From contig NZ_CAKLDI010000001.1 of assembly GCF_921293875.1 (NCBI RefSeq), forward strand, positions 2,419,915 through 2,483,914: a DNA stretch of 64,000 nt, read 5' to 3'. The translations under genes were made by a program, and so were the position numbers. Below, in pieces: positions 11,001-21,017 of the stretch (the first letter of the stretch is position 1; each line of letters opens with the position of its first letter). The notes below the pieces were generated by a model. The model was given only the letters and a program-made list of their open reading frames with translations. It was not told where the DNA came from and searched no databases. This DNA comes from Vibrio stylophorae. Lineage in GTDB: Bacteria > Pseudomonadota > Gammaproteobacteria > Enterobacterales > Vibrionaceae.

Positions 11001-11471
11001 CTATCTTTCGATGAAGGATTCACCACAGTTGGCCGCGGGTTGACTCAGAATGCGTAAAATTTGCGGCTGATAATGTAACTGTTGCTGCCAACGCTGCGCC
11101 AATCGACGACTCAGCCATAGCGAGCCAAGCGCAACCAACAGACCACCAGCAATCGCGGCAAGCTCGTGAGCAAAGAGCCACTGGCCCACAATCGCGCCAA
11201 CAAATAAGCCTAAAATCGGCAACAGATAAACCAATGCGGCAGCATGCAGCAAAGAGCGCTCGGTTAGTCCAAGCTCAACTTGCTGTCCCACTTGTAGTGA
11301 CAGTTCACTTTCAAGCTGCCATTGATGCACCTTGCCGCCAATCGCTTTTGAAACAACGCCAGTGGCACAATGACTTTGATGCTGACAATGACCACAGCTC
11401 GATTGCTGCGCACTCTGCAGCGTGATGCGTCGTCCTTGAATCGCCACCACAGTGGCAATAGCTTTCAACAT
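11001..11471 (-). CDS. rseC: SoxR-reducing / sigma-E modulator protein RseC
   Basis: RseC is an inner-membrane protein of the rpoE operon; its family takes part in reducing the SoxR 2Fe-2S cluster and mildly modulates sigma-E. The 156-aa product has a cytoplasmic N-terminal cysteine cluster at residues 26, 29 and 35 (CGHCQHQSHC), likely a metal or Fe-S site. Two TM helices follow near residues 80-100 and 105-125. It follows rseB after a 96-bp gap that holds a hairpin, so its expression may be lower than that of rpoE-rseAB. What SoxR partner exists here cannot be told from the window. Confidence 0.93.
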   Translation of the reverse strand: MLKAIATVVAIQGRRITLQSAQQSSCGHCQHQSHCATGVVSKAIGGKVHQWQLESELSLQVGQQVELGLTERSLLHAAALVYLLPILGLFVGAIVGQWLFAHELAAIAGGLLVALGSLWLSRRLAQRWQQQLHYQPQILRILSQPAANCGESFIER

Positions 11472-11516
11472 AAATTGCGCCTTATCGAATCAAAGGGGCT
11501 CAAGTGTACCATAGAA

Positions 11517-11538
11517 AACAGGCGCCTTGGCGCCTGTT
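11517..11538 (-). terminator. Hairpin between rseB and rseC
   Basis: Ten-base inverted repeat AACAGGCGCC / GGCGCCTGTT with a 2-nt spacer. Read leftwards it is followed by TTTTC only, so it is a weak intrinsic terminator or an attenuator that reduces read-through from rpoE-rseAB into rseC. Confidence 0.55.
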
Positions 11539-11567
11539 CAATGAGAGGAGATCACTTTGCCATGCCA

Positions 11568-12584
11568 TTATTTCTCTGGTTTTGGCGCAGTTGACATGGC
11601 GCGAAAAGAGTCTGCGATTTTGCGCGCTGTCGTTGGTGGAATATCACCCACCACAGTGACCTCAACATCCCCCATCATATTGCTATAGAGGGTGCGACGG
11701 CCTTGGCGTGCCAGCTGCTCCTTAACGCTTAAACTATCAGCTTCCGCAACGTATACCGAGAAGCTAAACAAGCCATCACTAAACAGCATGCTCTCCACCG
11801 GACGCTCAGTCATAATCAAACGATGGCGATTTTCACTCACTGCAACAAAGCCTTCCGGCACCCAAGTTAGCTGCCAAGGCAATTTCAGATGATTTTTCTT
11901 CTCTGCACCTTTAATCGCAGGGGGTAACTTCATCTCCGCCATGCCCGTTGCAAGGAACTGACCAATACGCGGATCAACCGCATAGGCGATAGCGCGATAC
12001 TGCTCTAAGGGCGCACCATTGCGATCCAATAAATCAGCGCGAAGCGGCAAGCCGGAGTGTTCATCAACCCACACCACGTAGCTGTAGCGCAAACCATCTT
12101 TAGAGGCGATACGAATCACTTGGCAAGCAGAGCCAGCCTCTCGGCCACGCCCAAGGGCGATAAAGTTATAATGCTTAGCAAGCTGCTCAACCTTCACTTG
12201 CAACAGTGCAGGCAAGGGGCCCACCATTTCACCGCTTCGCACGGTAAAAGGCTCAAGATTGTGCTCAAAGTAGCTGACATCATCACCGCGGCGAATTACT
12301 TCACGGCGCGGCCCAGATAAAAACAGCAGCTGCGCATAGCTTTCCCCTTGCTCAACGCCATGTCGATAACGCAGGGTTTCAATGCTGTTACTGCGCATCA
12401 CATAGTAAGCCAGCTCATAGTTTTCTTGTGCCACCGCTTGCACCATCTGCTGCAAACGTTGCTCTGGTGGCATTGTTTTCGGTGCCGATTCACTCGGCGT
12501 ATTACTTGCCTGCGCCGAAGCAATCAAACAAAAGGAGGCGAATAGGATCCAGCCTCGGCGAAACCAATTACTGTGCTGTTGCAC
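11568..12584 (-). CDS. rseB: Sigma-E factor regulatory protein RseB
   Basis: This periplasmic protein binds RseA and shields it from DegS cleavage; lipopolysaccharide intermediates release it. The product is about 338 aa, with a signal peptide whose hydrophobic core is GWILFASFCLIASAQA, a MucB/LolA-like domain and a C-terminal domain. No ATG gives a sensible signal peptide. The likely start is GTG at 12584 (or TTG at 12587), inside the end of rseA, about 8-10 nt after a GGAG. An upstream in-frame start at 12635 would add a non-conserved tail and is rejected. rseA and rseB thus overlap by 17 bp. Confidence 0.92.
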   Translation of the reverse strand: MQQHSNWFRRGWILFASFCLIASAQASNTPSESAPKTMPPEQRLQQMVQAVAQENYELAYYVMRSNSIETLRYRHGVEQGESYAQLLFLSGPRREVIRRGDDVSYFEHNLEPFTVRSGEMVGPLPALLQVKVEQLAKHYNFIALGRGREAGSACQVIRIASKDGLRYSYVVWVDEHSGLPLRADLLDRNGAPLEQYRAIAYAVDPRIGQFLATGMAEMKLPPAIKGAEKKNHLKLPWQLTWVPEGFVAVSENRHRLIMTERPVESMLFSDGLFSFSVYVAEADSLSVKEQLARQGRRTLYSNMMGDVEVTVVGDIPPTTARKIADSFRAMSTAPKPEK

Positions 12585-13170
12585 CAATTTCCTGCTCCAT
12601 GACCGGGGTCGCGTGTAAACGAAGCTGCAGCTCATGATCTTGCATCAATGAGTGAATACGGCGACGCTGCTGATCTTCCATTTGAATGTGCTGCGCATCG
12701 GATGTTTGTTCAGCATCGAGATTTAAGCTCACTGGCTCAGCACTACCAAAAAATGGCACGGTATGCAGCACTGGCTCAGCGCTTTGCACCGCTTGTGGCA
12801 TATCGCCTTGGCCAGAATATTGCACGCCAAGCACCACAGCTAATGAAACACAGGCGGCAACGCCCATTTGTGCCAAGTTCGAAAACCAACTCGGTAAGCT
12901 ACGTTTTGCTTGCACTGGCGTAGGCTGCGACTGCTGCAATGGCACCACATTCTCTTCGGCCACACCTTGATGTGCTGGCTCATCTTCAAGCGCTGCGGCA
13001 ACACTGGCTGCAATATCAAATTGCATCGCTTCACCTTGCATCACATCGCGAATCAGATGATGGCGTTGCCACTGCGCCTGCATCGGTTGATCAAGGCAAA
13101 GTGTATCAATCGCCTCAGGCGTTTGATCTTCACCATCCATCAACGCGGAAATCTGAATTTGTTTAGACAT
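12568..13170 (-). CDS. rseA: Anti-sigma-E factor RseA
   Basis: RseA is a single-pass inner-membrane anti-sigma factor; its cytoplasmic part binds RpoE and is destroyed by DegS, RseP and ClpXP under envelope stress. At 200 aa from ATG 13170, it starts with the family motif ISALMDGE and carries a TM segment near residues 98-118 (MGVAACVSLAVVLGVQY) and a periplasmic glutamine-rich tail. The conserved periplasmic region contacts RseB. The C-terminus ends in small and polar residues (IGATAQ) rather than the YQF-like end that directly engages the DegS PDZ domain. A TTG two codons upstream is an alternative start. Confidence 0.94.
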   Translation of the reverse strand: MSKQIQISALMDGEDQTPEAIDTLCLDQPMQAQWQRHHLIRDVMQGEAMQFDIAASVAAALEDEPAHQGVAEENVVPLQQSQPTPVQAKRSLPSWFSNLAQMGVAACVSLAVVLGVQYSGQGDMPQAVQSAEPVLHTVPFFGSAEPVSLNLDAEQTSDAQHIQMEDQQRRRIHSLMQDHELQLRLHATPVMEQEIGATAQ

Positions 13171-13190
13171 AGTCAATACCCATCATCTGA

Positions 13191-13772
13191 TCATTCAGGT
13201 TGCAATAAAGGTTCAATCTTTTTATCAATGGCTTCACGCGCGCGAAAAATTCGCGAACGCACCGTCCCCACAGGACAAGCCATAATCTGCGCAATTTCGT
13301 CATAGCTCAGACCGTCAATTTCACGCAGGGTGATCGCGGTTTTGAGATCATCAGGCAGCGCTTCAATGGTTGAAAAAATGACCTGCTTTAATTGCTCAGA
13401 CATCATTCGGCTTTCAGGGTTCGCAATTTCTTTTAAAGCGTGACCGCCTTCGTAAAATTCCGCATCTTGCGCATCCACATCATGACTCGGTGGACGGCGA
13501 CCCTGCGCCACTAAATAGTTCTTTGCTGTATTGACCGCAATTCGATAAAGCCAAGTATAGAATGCACTCTCACCTCGAAAACCAGGCAGCGCACGGTAAG
13601 CCTTAATAAAGGCTTCTTGGGCTATATCGGGAATATCACCAGAATTTTGGCAATAGCGGGCCACGAGGTTGCATACCTTGTTTTGGTATCGCACCACCAG
13701 CAAATTAAACGCGTTTTTATCCCCTTGCTGAACGCGCTCAACAAGGGCTTGATCCGTTATCTGCTCGCTCAT
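13191..13772 (-). CDS. rpoE: RNA polymerase sigma-E factor RpoE
   Basis: This extracytoplasmic-function sigma factor drives the envelope stress regulon. The 193-aa protein has region 2 (about residues 10-95, with the FAIKAYRALPGFRGES-like core and YTWLYRIAVNTAKNYLV) and region 4 with ITLREIDGLSYDEIAQIM and PVGTVRSRIFRAREAI for -35 recognition. It matches E. coli RpoE almost end to end. ATG 13772 was chosen because it gives the family N-terminus MSEQITDQ; an AGGAG lies upstream. It heads rpoE-rseA-rseB(-rseC), behind a sigma-E type promoter, and diverges from nadB. Confidence 0.97.
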   Translation of the reverse strand: MSEQITDQALVERVQQGDKNAFNLLVVRYQNKVCNLVARYCQNSGDIPDIAQEAFIKAYRALPGFRGESAFYTWLYRIAVNTAKNYLVAQGRRPPSHDVDAQDAEFYEGGHALKEIANPESRMMSEQLKQVIFSTIEALPDDLKTAITLREIDGLSYDEIAQIMACPVGTVRSRIFRAREAIDKKIEPLLQPE

Positions 13773-13860
13773 TCGAGCACTCACTCCTCTATCCTTTCTC
13801 AATTGCGCTTTTCTTACGCCACAACTGTTTGAGCATGGCCATCGATTGGGCAAGCATGAG

Positions 13861-13888
13861 TAAGATAATACTTGGCGAAAAAAGTTCC
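13861..13888 (-). promoter_or_regulatory. Sigma-E autoregulatory promoter of rpoE
   Basis: On the minus strand a -35 element GGAACTT (13888-13882) is followed after 16 nt by TCTTA (13865-13861), very close to the sigma-E consensus GGAACTT-N16-TCnnA. It lies about 90 bp upstream of the rpoE start. The rest of the 323-bp rpoE-nadB gap shows no other element that I can name; nadB needs its own rightward promoter there. Confidence 0.85.
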
Positions 13889-14095
13889 GTTAGGGCGAAA
13901 AAATCAACATTAATTTTTAGCCCTTAAGATGCATCCGTACGCTTTATATGATAAAAATTGAGGCGAAAGAAGACGCCACTGCGACCCGTCCTCGGCGCAT
14001 TCACACTATGCCTGAAAATGGCCATGCATAAAAGTGAGTCTCGACTTCAACGGATTTTGACTTGGGTGGCGCCAGTACAGGGAAAAGACAGATTT

Positions 14096-15718
14096 ATGAC
14101 AACTCAACGAGAGCACCTTTGTGACGTCCTCGTCATCGGTAGTGGTGCTGCCGGTCTCTCACTCGCACTTCATGTTGCCTCTCAATATAAAGTGATTGTT
14201 CTCAGTAAAGGTCCATGTAAAGAAGGCGCGACCTTTTATGCCCAAGGCGGGATTGCCGCCGTTTTTGATGAAACTGACAGTGTTGAATCGCACGTCGACG
14301 ATACGATGATTGCCGGCGCCGGTTTATGCGAACGCGATACCGTACAATTTATTGCTGAAAATGCTAAAGAGTGTGTGCAGTGGCTCATCGATGGTGGCGT
14401 GCCATTTGATCGCGACGGCCAAGATAACGCCGGGAAGCCACGCTATCACCTCACCAAAGAGGGCGGCCATAGTCATCGCCGTATTTTGCATGCCGCCGAT
14501 GCCACAGGTCAGGCGATGCAGCGCACCTTGCTCGATAATGTTCGCGACCATGACAATATCACCCTGCTAGAGCGCCATAATGCCTTAGATTTGATTACCC
14601 TTGGTCGTCAAGACAAGCAAATTGCGGGTGCCTATGTTTGGAACCGTAACGAAGAGCACGTAGAAACCGTACGTGCGAAATATGTTGTGCTTGCCACAGG
14701 CGGTGCGTCTAAGGTCTACCAATACACCTCCAACCCAGATGTATCTTCTGGCGATGGGATTGCTATGGCATGGCGCGCAGGTTGCCGTGTTGCCAACCTT
14801 GAGTTTAACCAATTCCATCCCACTTGCCTCTATCACCCAGACGCACGCAACTTTTTGCTCACCGAAGCGCTGCGTGGTGAAGGTGCTTACTTGCGCCGCC
14901 CAGATGGCAGCCGCTTTATGCCTGATTTTGATGCGCGAGAAGAGCTGGCACCGCGTGATATCGTGGCGCGTGCTATCGACTATGAGATGAAGCGCTTGGG
15001 CGCTGATTGCATGTATCTAGATATCAGTCATAAAGACGCAGCATTTGTGCGCAGTCATTTCCCAATGATTGATGAAAAACTGCGTGGCCTCGGCATTGAT
15101 ATGACCAAAGAGCCCATTCCTATTGTCCCAGCCGCGCATTACACCTGTGGTGGTGTAGTCGTCGATAAAAAAGGCCGCACCGATATCCACGGCTTGTACG
15201 CTATTGGCGAGGTGAGCTATACCGGCTTGCATGGCGCCAATCGTATGGCTTCAAACTCACTGCTTGAGTGCGTGGTTTACGCCAAAAGTGCGGCCGAGCA
15301 TATTATGGATACCATCGCTCATGTTGAAGCGCCGCCGCGCTTACCAGCGTGGGATGAGAGCCAAGTCAACTGCTCCGATGAAGAGGTGGTGATCCAGCAT
15401 AACTGGCATGAACTGCGCCTATTTATGTGGGACTACATGGGCATTGTGCGCACCGACAAACGTCTTGAGCGGGCGCTGCGCCGTATCAATATGCTCAAAC
15501 AAGAGATCCACGAGTACTACAGCTACTTCCGTGTTTCAAATAACCTGCTTGAGCTACGTAACTTGGTGCAAGTGGCTGAATTAATGGTGCACTGCGCCAT
15601 GCGCCGTAAAGAAAGCCGCGGCCTGCATTACACCTTGGATTATCCCGATATGCTACCTGAGTCTAAACCAACCATTTTGGACCCAGCTGAATTAATGAAA
15701 GCCAAGGATACGCATTAA
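14096..15718 (+). CDS. nadB: L-aspartate oxidase NadB
   Basis: This FAD enzyme oxidises L-aspartate to iminoaspartate in de novo NAD synthesis. ATG 14096 gives 540 aa, the same as in E. coli. The dinucleotide-binding motif [16 protein letters not shown] is at the N-terminus, followed by the YAQGGIAAV loop, HHR-type flavin and substrate residues ([13 protein letters not shown]), QFHPTCLY, and the [16 protein letters not shown] box near the C-terminal third. The frame continues 46 codons upstream with no conservation. It diverges from rpoE, the standard gammaproteobacterial neighbourhood. Confidence 0.97.
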   Translation: MTTQREHLCDVLVIGSGAAGLSLALHVASQYKVIVLSKGPCKEGATFYAQGGIAAVFDETDSVESHVDDTMIAGAGLCERDTVQFIAENAKECVQWLIDGGVPFDRDGQDNAGKPRYHLTKEGGHSHRRILHAADATGQAMQRTLLDNVRDHDNITLLERHNALDLITLGRQDKQIAGAYVWNRNEEHVETVRAKYVVLATGGASKVYQYTSNPDVSSGDGIAMAWRAGCRVANLEFNQFHPTCLYHPDARNFLLTEALRGEGAYLRRPDGSRFMPDFDAREELAPRDIVARAIDYEMKRLGADCMYLDISHKDAAFVRSHFPMIDEKLRGLGIDMTKEPIPIVPAAHYTCGGVVVDKKGRTDIHGLYAIGEVSYTGLHGANRMASNSLLECVVYAKSAAEHIMDTIAHVEAPPRLPAWDESQVNCSDEEVVIQHNWHELRLFMWDYMGIVRTDKRLERALRRINMLKQEIHEYYSYFRVSNNLLELRNLVQVAELMVHCAMRRKESRGLHYTLDYPDMLPESKPTILDPAELMKAKDTH

Positions 15719-15762
15719 TGTCTTTACAGAGACTCAGCTACTTGTTTAGTCTCAAATGACAG

Positions 15763-15800
15763 CCAATAAAAAAACCGAGCAAGGCTCGGTTTTTTATTGG
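15763..15800. terminator. Bidirectional terminator between nadB and hemL
   Basis: An almost perfect inverted repeat has CCGAGC / GCTCGG at its core with a 3-nt loop, extended by A7 on the left and T6 on the right. It serves the converging nadB and hemL transcripts. Confidence 0.9.
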
Positions 15801-15838
15801 CTTTAAAATCGTATGTTGATTGCTGCAATAGTTGACGA

Positions 15839-17146
15839 TTATTCGGCTGAATCCGCCAATTGTGCAAAGGCACGATCCATAGCTGACAAAGTGGCTTCAA
15901 TTTCACGAGAGCCATGTGCCAAAGACATAAAGCTTGCTTCAAAGGCTGATGGTGCAAGATACACCCCTTGATCCAACATCAAGTGGAAGAAACGTTTAAA
16001 ACGCTCAACATCACAACGCGTCACATCCGCATAGCAAGTCACGCTTGGTTGATCGGTAAAGAAGAAACCAAACATACCGCCCGCCGCATTGATCACCAAA
16101 TCAATGCCATGGCGCTCAGCAAGTTGTTTCATGCCTGAGGTAAGCTGCTCAGTACGCTTTGCTAAGCGCGCCTCATTGCCCTCTTCAGACAAAATTTTCA
16201 AACAGGCATAACCTGCGGCCATGGCTACTGGGTTACCAGACAACGTCCCTGCTTGATAAACCGGGCCCGTTGGCGCGATATATTGCATCACATCTTTGCG
16301 ACCACCAAAGGCACCCACAGGCATACCGCCGCCAATCACTTTACCCAAAGTGGTGAGGTCTGGTTTGACGCCAAAGTGCGCTTGCGCGCCGCCCAATGCC
16401 ACGCGAAAACCTGTCATCACTTCATCAAAAATCAGCAGTGCACCAAATTCATCACACAGTGCACGCAAACCTGGCAGAAAATCAGGATTTGGCAAAATAC
16501 AGTTCATATTGCCGGCAACTGGCTCAACAATGATGCAGGCAATCTCATCTGGATGCTGCTCAAAAGCTTGGCGTACAGAATTCAAATCGTTGTAATCACA
16601 AGTCAGTGTATGCTTGGCAAAATCCGCCGGTACACCCGGTGAGTTTGGCTGACCAAGGGTCAATGCGCCTGAGCCTGCTTTCACTAGCAAGCAGTCAGCA
16701 TGGCCATGGTAGCAGCCTTCAAATTTAATGAACTTATCACGACCGGTAAAACCACGCGCCAAACGAATCGCACTCATGGTCGCTTCGGTACCAGAGTTCA
16801 CCATACGTACCATCTCCATGGATGGCACAAGGGTGCTGACCAATTTGGCCATTTCAATCTCTTTGGCCGTTGGTGCGCCAAAGCTCAAACCACGACGGGC
16901 AGCATCAATCGCGGCATCGCGAACCACCGCATGGTTATGACCCAAAATCATTGGCCCCCATGAGCCAACATAATCAATATACGCATTGCCATCGGCATCA
17001 AACAGGTAAGCACCATCTGCGCGCTCAATAAAAAGTGGGTGACCACCAACCCCAGCAAATGCACGAACTGGAGAGTTGACCCCGCCCGGAATCACATCCT
17101 GAGCATCAGAAAAAAGTTGAGCAGATATTGCTTGTGAATGAGACAT
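15839..17146 (-). CDS. hemL: Glutamate-1-semialdehyde 2,1-aminomutase HemL
   Basis: This PLP enzyme converts glutamate 1-semialdehyde to 5-aminolevulinate in the C5 haem pathway. The 435-aa product has a fold-type I aminotransferase layout. Visible motifs include [36 protein letters not shown], the [10 protein letters not shown] stretch, DEVMTGFR with the cofactor-binding Asp, and [16 protein letters not shown] with the PLP-binding lysine. ATG 17146 follows an AGGA and begins MSHSQAIS; the frame extends 19 codons further without conservation. It diverges from erpA. Confidence 0.97.
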   Translation of the reverse strand: MSHSQAISAQLFSDAQDVIPGGVNSPVRAFAGVGGHPLFIERADGAYLFDADGNAYIDYVGSWGPMILGHNHAVVRDAAIDAARRGLSFGAPTAKEIEMAKLVSTLVPSMEMVRMVNSGTEATMSAIRLARGFTGRDKFIKFEGCYHGHADCLLVKAGSGALTLGQPNSPGVPADFAKHTLTCDYNDLNSVRQAFEQHPDEIACIIVEPVAGNMNCILPNPDFLPGLRALCDEFGALLIFDEVMTGFRVALGGAQAHFGVKPDLTTLGKVIGGGMPVGAFGGRKDVMQYIAPTGPVYQAGTLSGNPVAMAAGYACLKILSEEGNEARLAKRTEQLTSGMKQLAERHGIDLVINAAGGMFGFFFTDQPSVTCYADVTRCDVERFKRFFHLMLDQGVYLAPSAFEASFMSLAHGSREIEATLSAMDRAFAQLADSAE

Positions 17147-17296
17147 GACTGAATCCTTTAGCGGCTGTGCAAAGTGCTGGCATTGTATGCCCATTTGCTG
17201 CAAGATGCGAACCCTGCCGCAAACCGGTAAATACTTGAACGATTGACTCAGGTATTAGATAATCCCCCCTAAAAATAGGCGCAATGTGAGGCAACC

Positions 17297-17638
17297 ATGA
17301 GTGATAACGCTATTCCTTTGGCATTTACCGATGCCGCTGCCAATAAAGTCAAAACGCTGATCGCGGAAGAAGAGAATCCAAATCTAAAATTGCGCGTCTA
17401 TATCACCGGTGGGGGTTGTAGTGGCTTCCAATATGGCTTTACCTTTGACGAAAACGTCAACGAGGGTGATCTCACCATCGAAAAATCAGGTGTCACGCTG
17501 GTAGTTGACCCAATGAGCTTGCAATATCTGATTGGTGGTGAAGTGGATTACACCGAAGGACTGGAAGGCTCACGCTTTTTCGTCAACAACCCCAATGCCA
17601 CCACAACCTGTGGCTGCGGTGCATCCTTTAGCGTTTAA
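17297..17638 (+). CDS. erpA: Iron-sulfur cluster insertion protein ErpA
   Basis: This A-type carrier delivers Fe-S clusters to apo-proteins, including the IspG/IspH isoprenoid enzymes. The 113-aa protein contains the conserved cysteines in [11 protein letters not shown] and the C-terminal CGCGASFSV. The spacing fits the HesB/IscA family, and the sequence is closer to ErpA than IscA (long N-terminal part, NEGD loop). It is monocistronic, diverging from hemL, with a strong terminator after it. Confidence 0.95.
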   Translation: MSDNAIPLAFTDAAANKVKTLIAEEENPNLKLRVYITGGGCSGFQYGFTFDENVNEGDLTIEKSGVTLVVDPMSLQYLIGGEVDYTEGLEGSRFFVNNPNATTTCGCGASFSV

Positions 17639-17673
17639 TACGCTTAAGAAGATGGCGAAATACAGCTTGCAAC

Positions 17674-17702
17674 AAAAAACGCGCTTAAAGCGCGTTTTTT
17701 TA
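17674..17702. terminator. Bidirectional terminator between erpA and yadH
   Basis: A hairpin with core ACGCGCT / AGCGCGT and a 3-nt loop is flanked by an A run on the left and T7 on the right. Confidence 0.85.
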
Positions 17703-17731
17703 TGGCCGTTATCATGGCTATCTGCGAGCTT

Positions 17732-18502
17732 TTAAGTTCTTAGCCCCACCCCTTTGCTAATCAAACGATAAGCCAAGGTATAAAGCAGCGCAATAAAGGC
17801 AAACAGCACGATAAAGGCATGACCAATGCTGATATCCGATACCCCTAAAAAGCCATAGCGAAACGCATTCACCATGTACACAATCGGGTTAATCTTAGAA
17901 ACCCATTGCCAAACTTCAGGCAGCAAACTTAAGGAGTAAAAAACGCCGCCTAAGTAGGTCAGTGGCGTCAGCACAAAGGTGGGCACAATAGAGATATCGT
18001 CAAAAGTGCGGGCAAAGACTGCATTAATGAGCCCCCCCAAGGCAAACACCACCGCGGTTAAAAAGACAATGGCAATCACCACCGCCCAGTGCGCAATGGA
18101 CAGTTTGACAAAAAATAGCGACACCGCAGTCACCAGCGCGCCAACAGCCAAACCACGGCACACGCCACCGCCAATATAGCCCAGAATAATCACATGATTA
18201 GGGACAGGTGCCACCAGCATTTCTTCAATATTGCGCTGAAATTTAGCGCTAAAAAATGACGACGCGACGTTAGAGTAAGAGTTGGTGATCACCGACATCA
18301 TGATCAAACCCGGAACGATATAGGCCATATAACTAAAACCTTCCATATCACCAATTCGACTGCCAATCAGGTTACCGAAAATAATGAAATACAACGTCAT
18401 GGTGATCACGGGAGGCACTAAAGTTTGCACCCAAATACGGGTAAATCGATTGATCTCTTTGTGAATAATGCTAACAAAGGCAATCCAGTAGGGATGACTC
18501 AC
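17732..18502 (-). CDS. yadH: ABC-2 type transporter permease, YadH family
   Basis: This is the inner-membrane permease of an ABC exporter; the substrate is unknown. The 256-aa protein has six predicted TM helices and the ABC-2 signature around FQRNIEEMLVAPVPNHVIILGYIGGG in the cytoplasmic loop. It closely resembles E. coli YadH. The start overlaps the end of yadG by 4 nt, so the pair is coupled. The hpt-can-yadG-yadH neighbourhood is as in E. coli. Confidence 0.92.
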   Translation of the reverse strand: MSHPYWIAFVSIIHKEINRFTRIWVQTLVPPVITMTLYFIIFGNLIGSRIGDMEGFSYMAYIVPGLIMMSVITNSYSNVASSFFSAKFQRNIEEMLVAPVPNHVIILGYIGGGVCRGLAVGALVTAVSLFFVKLSIAHWAVVIAIVFLTAVVFALGGLINAVFARTFDDISIVPTFVLTPLTYLGGVFYSLSLLPEVWQWVSKINPIVYMVNAFRYGFLGVSDISIGHAFIVLFAFIALLYTLAYRLISKGVGLRT

Positions 18503-19422
18503 TGTGCAACCTCCTGCGCTTGGCGTACCAATGTGACAAATAGTTCTTCAAGACGATTGGACTTGTTGCGCATCGATAGCACGTTCACCCCTTGCTCGCT
18601 TAAGGTAGCAAACAACATATTGAGCCCCATGGTCTTATCGACATCCACCTCCAAGGTGTTTTCATCAATTTGCCGCATCATCACCCCATCAATTTCAGGT
18701 GTTTTCAGCATCGGCGCCACATCCAAAACAAAGGTTTCTCGCTGAATTTTTGCCAGCAAAGCTTTCATGGAAGTGTGCTCAATCAACTGACCACGGTTGA
18801 TAATGCCAATGTTACGACACAGCATTTCCGCTTCTTCCAAATAGTGGGTGGTCAAAATAATGGTGATCCCTTGCGCGTTAAGCTGCTGCAAAAACGCCCA
18901 CATGCCGCGACGCACTTCGATATCTACCCCAGCTGTCGGCTCATCTAAAATCAGCAGTTTTGGCTCGTGCATTAAGGCACGCGCAATCATCAAACGGCGT
19001 TTCATCCCACCCGATAGATTGCGCGCTCGCGCATCACGCTTTTCCCAAAGCTCTAACTGCTTGAGGTATTTTTCAGCACGCTCAATAGCAACCGTACGCG
19101 GCACGCCATAATAGCCCGCTTGGTTCACCACTATCTGCAATACGGTTTCAAAGGGATTGAAATTAAATTCTTGCGGCACCAGGCCGAGGTGACGTTTGGC
19201 TTTTGATTTATCTGTCTCCAGATCATCACCAAAAATGGTCACGCGGCCGCCGGTGGGATTGACCAAAGAGCTGATAATGCCAATGGTGGTGGACTTGCCC
19301 GCACCATTGGGCCCTAGCAGGGCAAAAAAATCACCTTGAGCGACATTGAGGTCGAGCCCCTTAAGCGCTTGAACCCCACCGTCATAGGTTTTGGTCAAGC
19401 CTTCGATCTTTAATGCAAACAT
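18499..19422 (-). CDS. yadG: ABC transporter ATP-binding protein, YadG family
   Basis: This is the ATPase partner of YadH. The 307-aa product shows Walker A LLGPNGAGKST, Q-loop LVPQEFNFNPF, signature LSGGMKRRL, Walker B LLILDEPTAGVD and H-loop TTHYLEEAE, followed by a C-terminal domain of about 75 residues typical of the CcmA/DrrA type. ATG 19422 gives MFALKIEGLTKTYDGG and matches the family length (308 in E. coli); the longer frame upstream has no conservation. It diverges from can. Confidence 0.94.
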   Translation of the reverse strand: MFALKIEGLTKTYDGGVQALKGLDLNVAQGDFFALLGPNGAGKSTTIGIISSLVNPTGGRVTIFGDDLETDKSKAKRHLGLVPQEFNFNPFETVLQIVVNQAGYYGVPRTVAIERAEKYLKQLELWEKRDARARNLSGGMKRRLMIARALMHEPKLLILDEPTAGVDIEVRRGMWAFLQQLNAQGITIILTTHYLEEAEMLCRNIGIINRGQLIEHTSMKALLAKIQRETFVLDVAPMLKTPEIDGVMMRQIDENTLEVDVDKTMGLNMLFATLSEQGVNVLSMRNKSNRLEELFVTLVRQAQEVAQ

Positions 19423-19529
19423 GATTTTCAATAATCTGTTACTAAAACATACAAAAAGAATACACAACTCGGATCTGTCTTGCAGCAAAGCCGTGTATAG
19501 TATGCTCGGTTAACGACGAAGAATGGATT

Positions 19530-20216
19530 ATGCCTGATATCAAACAGATATTCGCCAACAACCAAGCTTGGGCGAACAAAATCAAGGATGAGCAGCCAGA
19601 GTACTTCTCTGAGCTAGCCAAGGAACAAACCCCAGAATACCTATGGATTGGTTGTGCTGATAGTCGCGTCCCTGCTGAGCGTCTCACCGGCCTACACAGC
19701 GGCGAACTATTTGTTCACCGTAATGTGGCCAACCAAGTGATTCATACCGATCTCAACTGCCTTTCAGTCTTACAATACGCGGTCGACGTACTTCAAGTCC
19801 GCCATGTTATTGTTTGCGGCCACTATGGCTGTGGCGGTGTCAACGCGGCCATTGATAATCCCAAACTGGGTTTAATCAACAACTGGCTACTCCATATTCG
19901 CGATCTTTATCTCAAGCATCGCACCGTTTTTGGTGGTATTCCACGCGATCAGTGGGGTGATACCCTATGTGAAATCAACGTCGCAGAGCAAGTCTATAAC
20001 TTAGGCAACTCGACGATTTTGCAAAGTGCTTGGGAGCGCGGTCAGGACATTCGCCTGCATGGCTGGGTCTACGGGATTCACGATGGCGTACTTGGTTCCA
20101 TGGGACTCAATGCCAATAGTCGCGAAAGTCTCGAAATCGCCTATCAAAGTGCCATGGCTCGTATTAAAGAAGCCGGCACTGGTCGATTAGAACTGACTGA
20201 AAAAGAATTTAAATAA
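19530..20216 (+). CDS. can: Beta-class carbonic anhydrase Can
   Basis: This zinc enzyme interconverts CO2 and bicarbonate in the cytoplasm. In the 228-aa product the zinc ligands are Cys42, Asp44 (with Arg46), His98 and Cys101, in CADSRVP and [10 protein letters not shown], exactly as in the E. coli enzyme. It diverges from yadGH and converges with hpt, the conserved arrangement. Confidence 0.97.
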   Translation: MPDIKQIFANNQAWANKIKDEQPEYFSELAKEQTPEYLWIGCADSRVPAERLTGLHSGELFVHRNVANQVIHTDLNCLSVLQYAVDVLQVRHVIVCGHYGCGGVNAAIDNPKLGLINNWLLHIRDLYLKHRTVFGGIPRDQWGDTLCEINVAEQVYNLGNSTILQSAWERGQDIRLHGWVYGIHDGVLGSMGLNANSRESLEIAYQSAMARIKEAGTGRLELTEKEFK

Positions 20217-20220
20217 TCCA

Positions 20221-20252
20221 ATAAAAAAGCGGCTTTAAAAGCCGCTTTTTTA
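20221..20252. terminator. Bidirectional terminator between can and hpt
   Basis: Hairpin AAAAGCGGCT / AGCCGCTTTT with a short AT loop, A run on the left and T run on the right, between converging genes. Confidence 0.9.
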
Positions 20253-20285
20253 TTTTGAAATACTATCAGAAAAAATCGACCGCGA

Positions 20286-20816
20286 TTATTCCTGTGGCAC
20301 CACTTTACCGATAAATGGCAAATGGCGATATTTTTGCGCGTAGTCGATGCCCACACCCACCACAAATTCATCTGGAATTTGAAAGCCAATCCACTCAACT
20401 TTCACATCCACTTCACGGCGAGATGGCTTATCAAGCAACGTACAGATCTCAATTGAATTTGGTTCACGCAAACGCAAAATTTCGCACACTTTGCTCAAGG
20501 TATTACCGGTATCGATAATATCTTCAACCAACACAACATCTTTACCTTTGATGTCATCATCAAGGTCTTTCAAAATGCGAACATCACGTGAACTTTCCAT
20601 GCCATTGCCATAGCTAGACGCGGTCATAAAGTCGATTTCATGCGTCAAATTCACCTGACGGGCTAGATCGGCTAAGAACACAAAGGAGCCACGAAGTAGA
20701 CCAATTAAGACTAAATTCTCACTGCCTTGATAGCGCTCAGTGATCGCTTGACCCAATTCAGCAACACGGGCATGTACCTCTTGCTCTGAAATCATTACTT
20801 CGATGGTATGTTTCAT
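20286..20816 (-). CDS. hpt: Hypoxanthine phosphoribosyltransferase Hpt
   Basis: This purine salvage enzyme makes IMP from hypoxanthine and PRPP. The 176-aa product has the PRPP-binding loop [13 protein letters not shown], a flexible loop with [11 protein letters not shown], and the purine-selective [13 protein letters not shown] stretch. It is next to and divergent from the LuxR/HapR regulator, a placement characteristic of Vibrionaceae. Confidence 0.96.
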   Translation of the reverse strand: MKHTIEVMISEQEVHARVAELGQAITERYQGSENLVLIGLLRGSFVFLADLARQVNLTHEIDFMTASSYGNGMESSRDVRILKDLDDDIKGKDVVLVEDIIDTGNTLSKVCEILRLREPNSIEICTLLDKPSRREVDVKVEWIGFQIPDEFVVGVGIDYAQKYRHLPFIGKVVPQE

Positions 20817-21017
20817 TATTCCTCTCTACATTTGCGAAAAGCCAAGTGCTTTCCGAGATGGGTCACATTCTAGCAAAAAATAGCTGAAATAGTGAAAACA
20901 CAGTCATTCGAAGTTTCGAGCTGATTCTCTAAATTAACATTGCTCGTCCGGTAACCAATTATTACTATTTATCTTATGCAACCACGACCCTAATTAGCAA
21001 AGGATTTGTATAAACAA

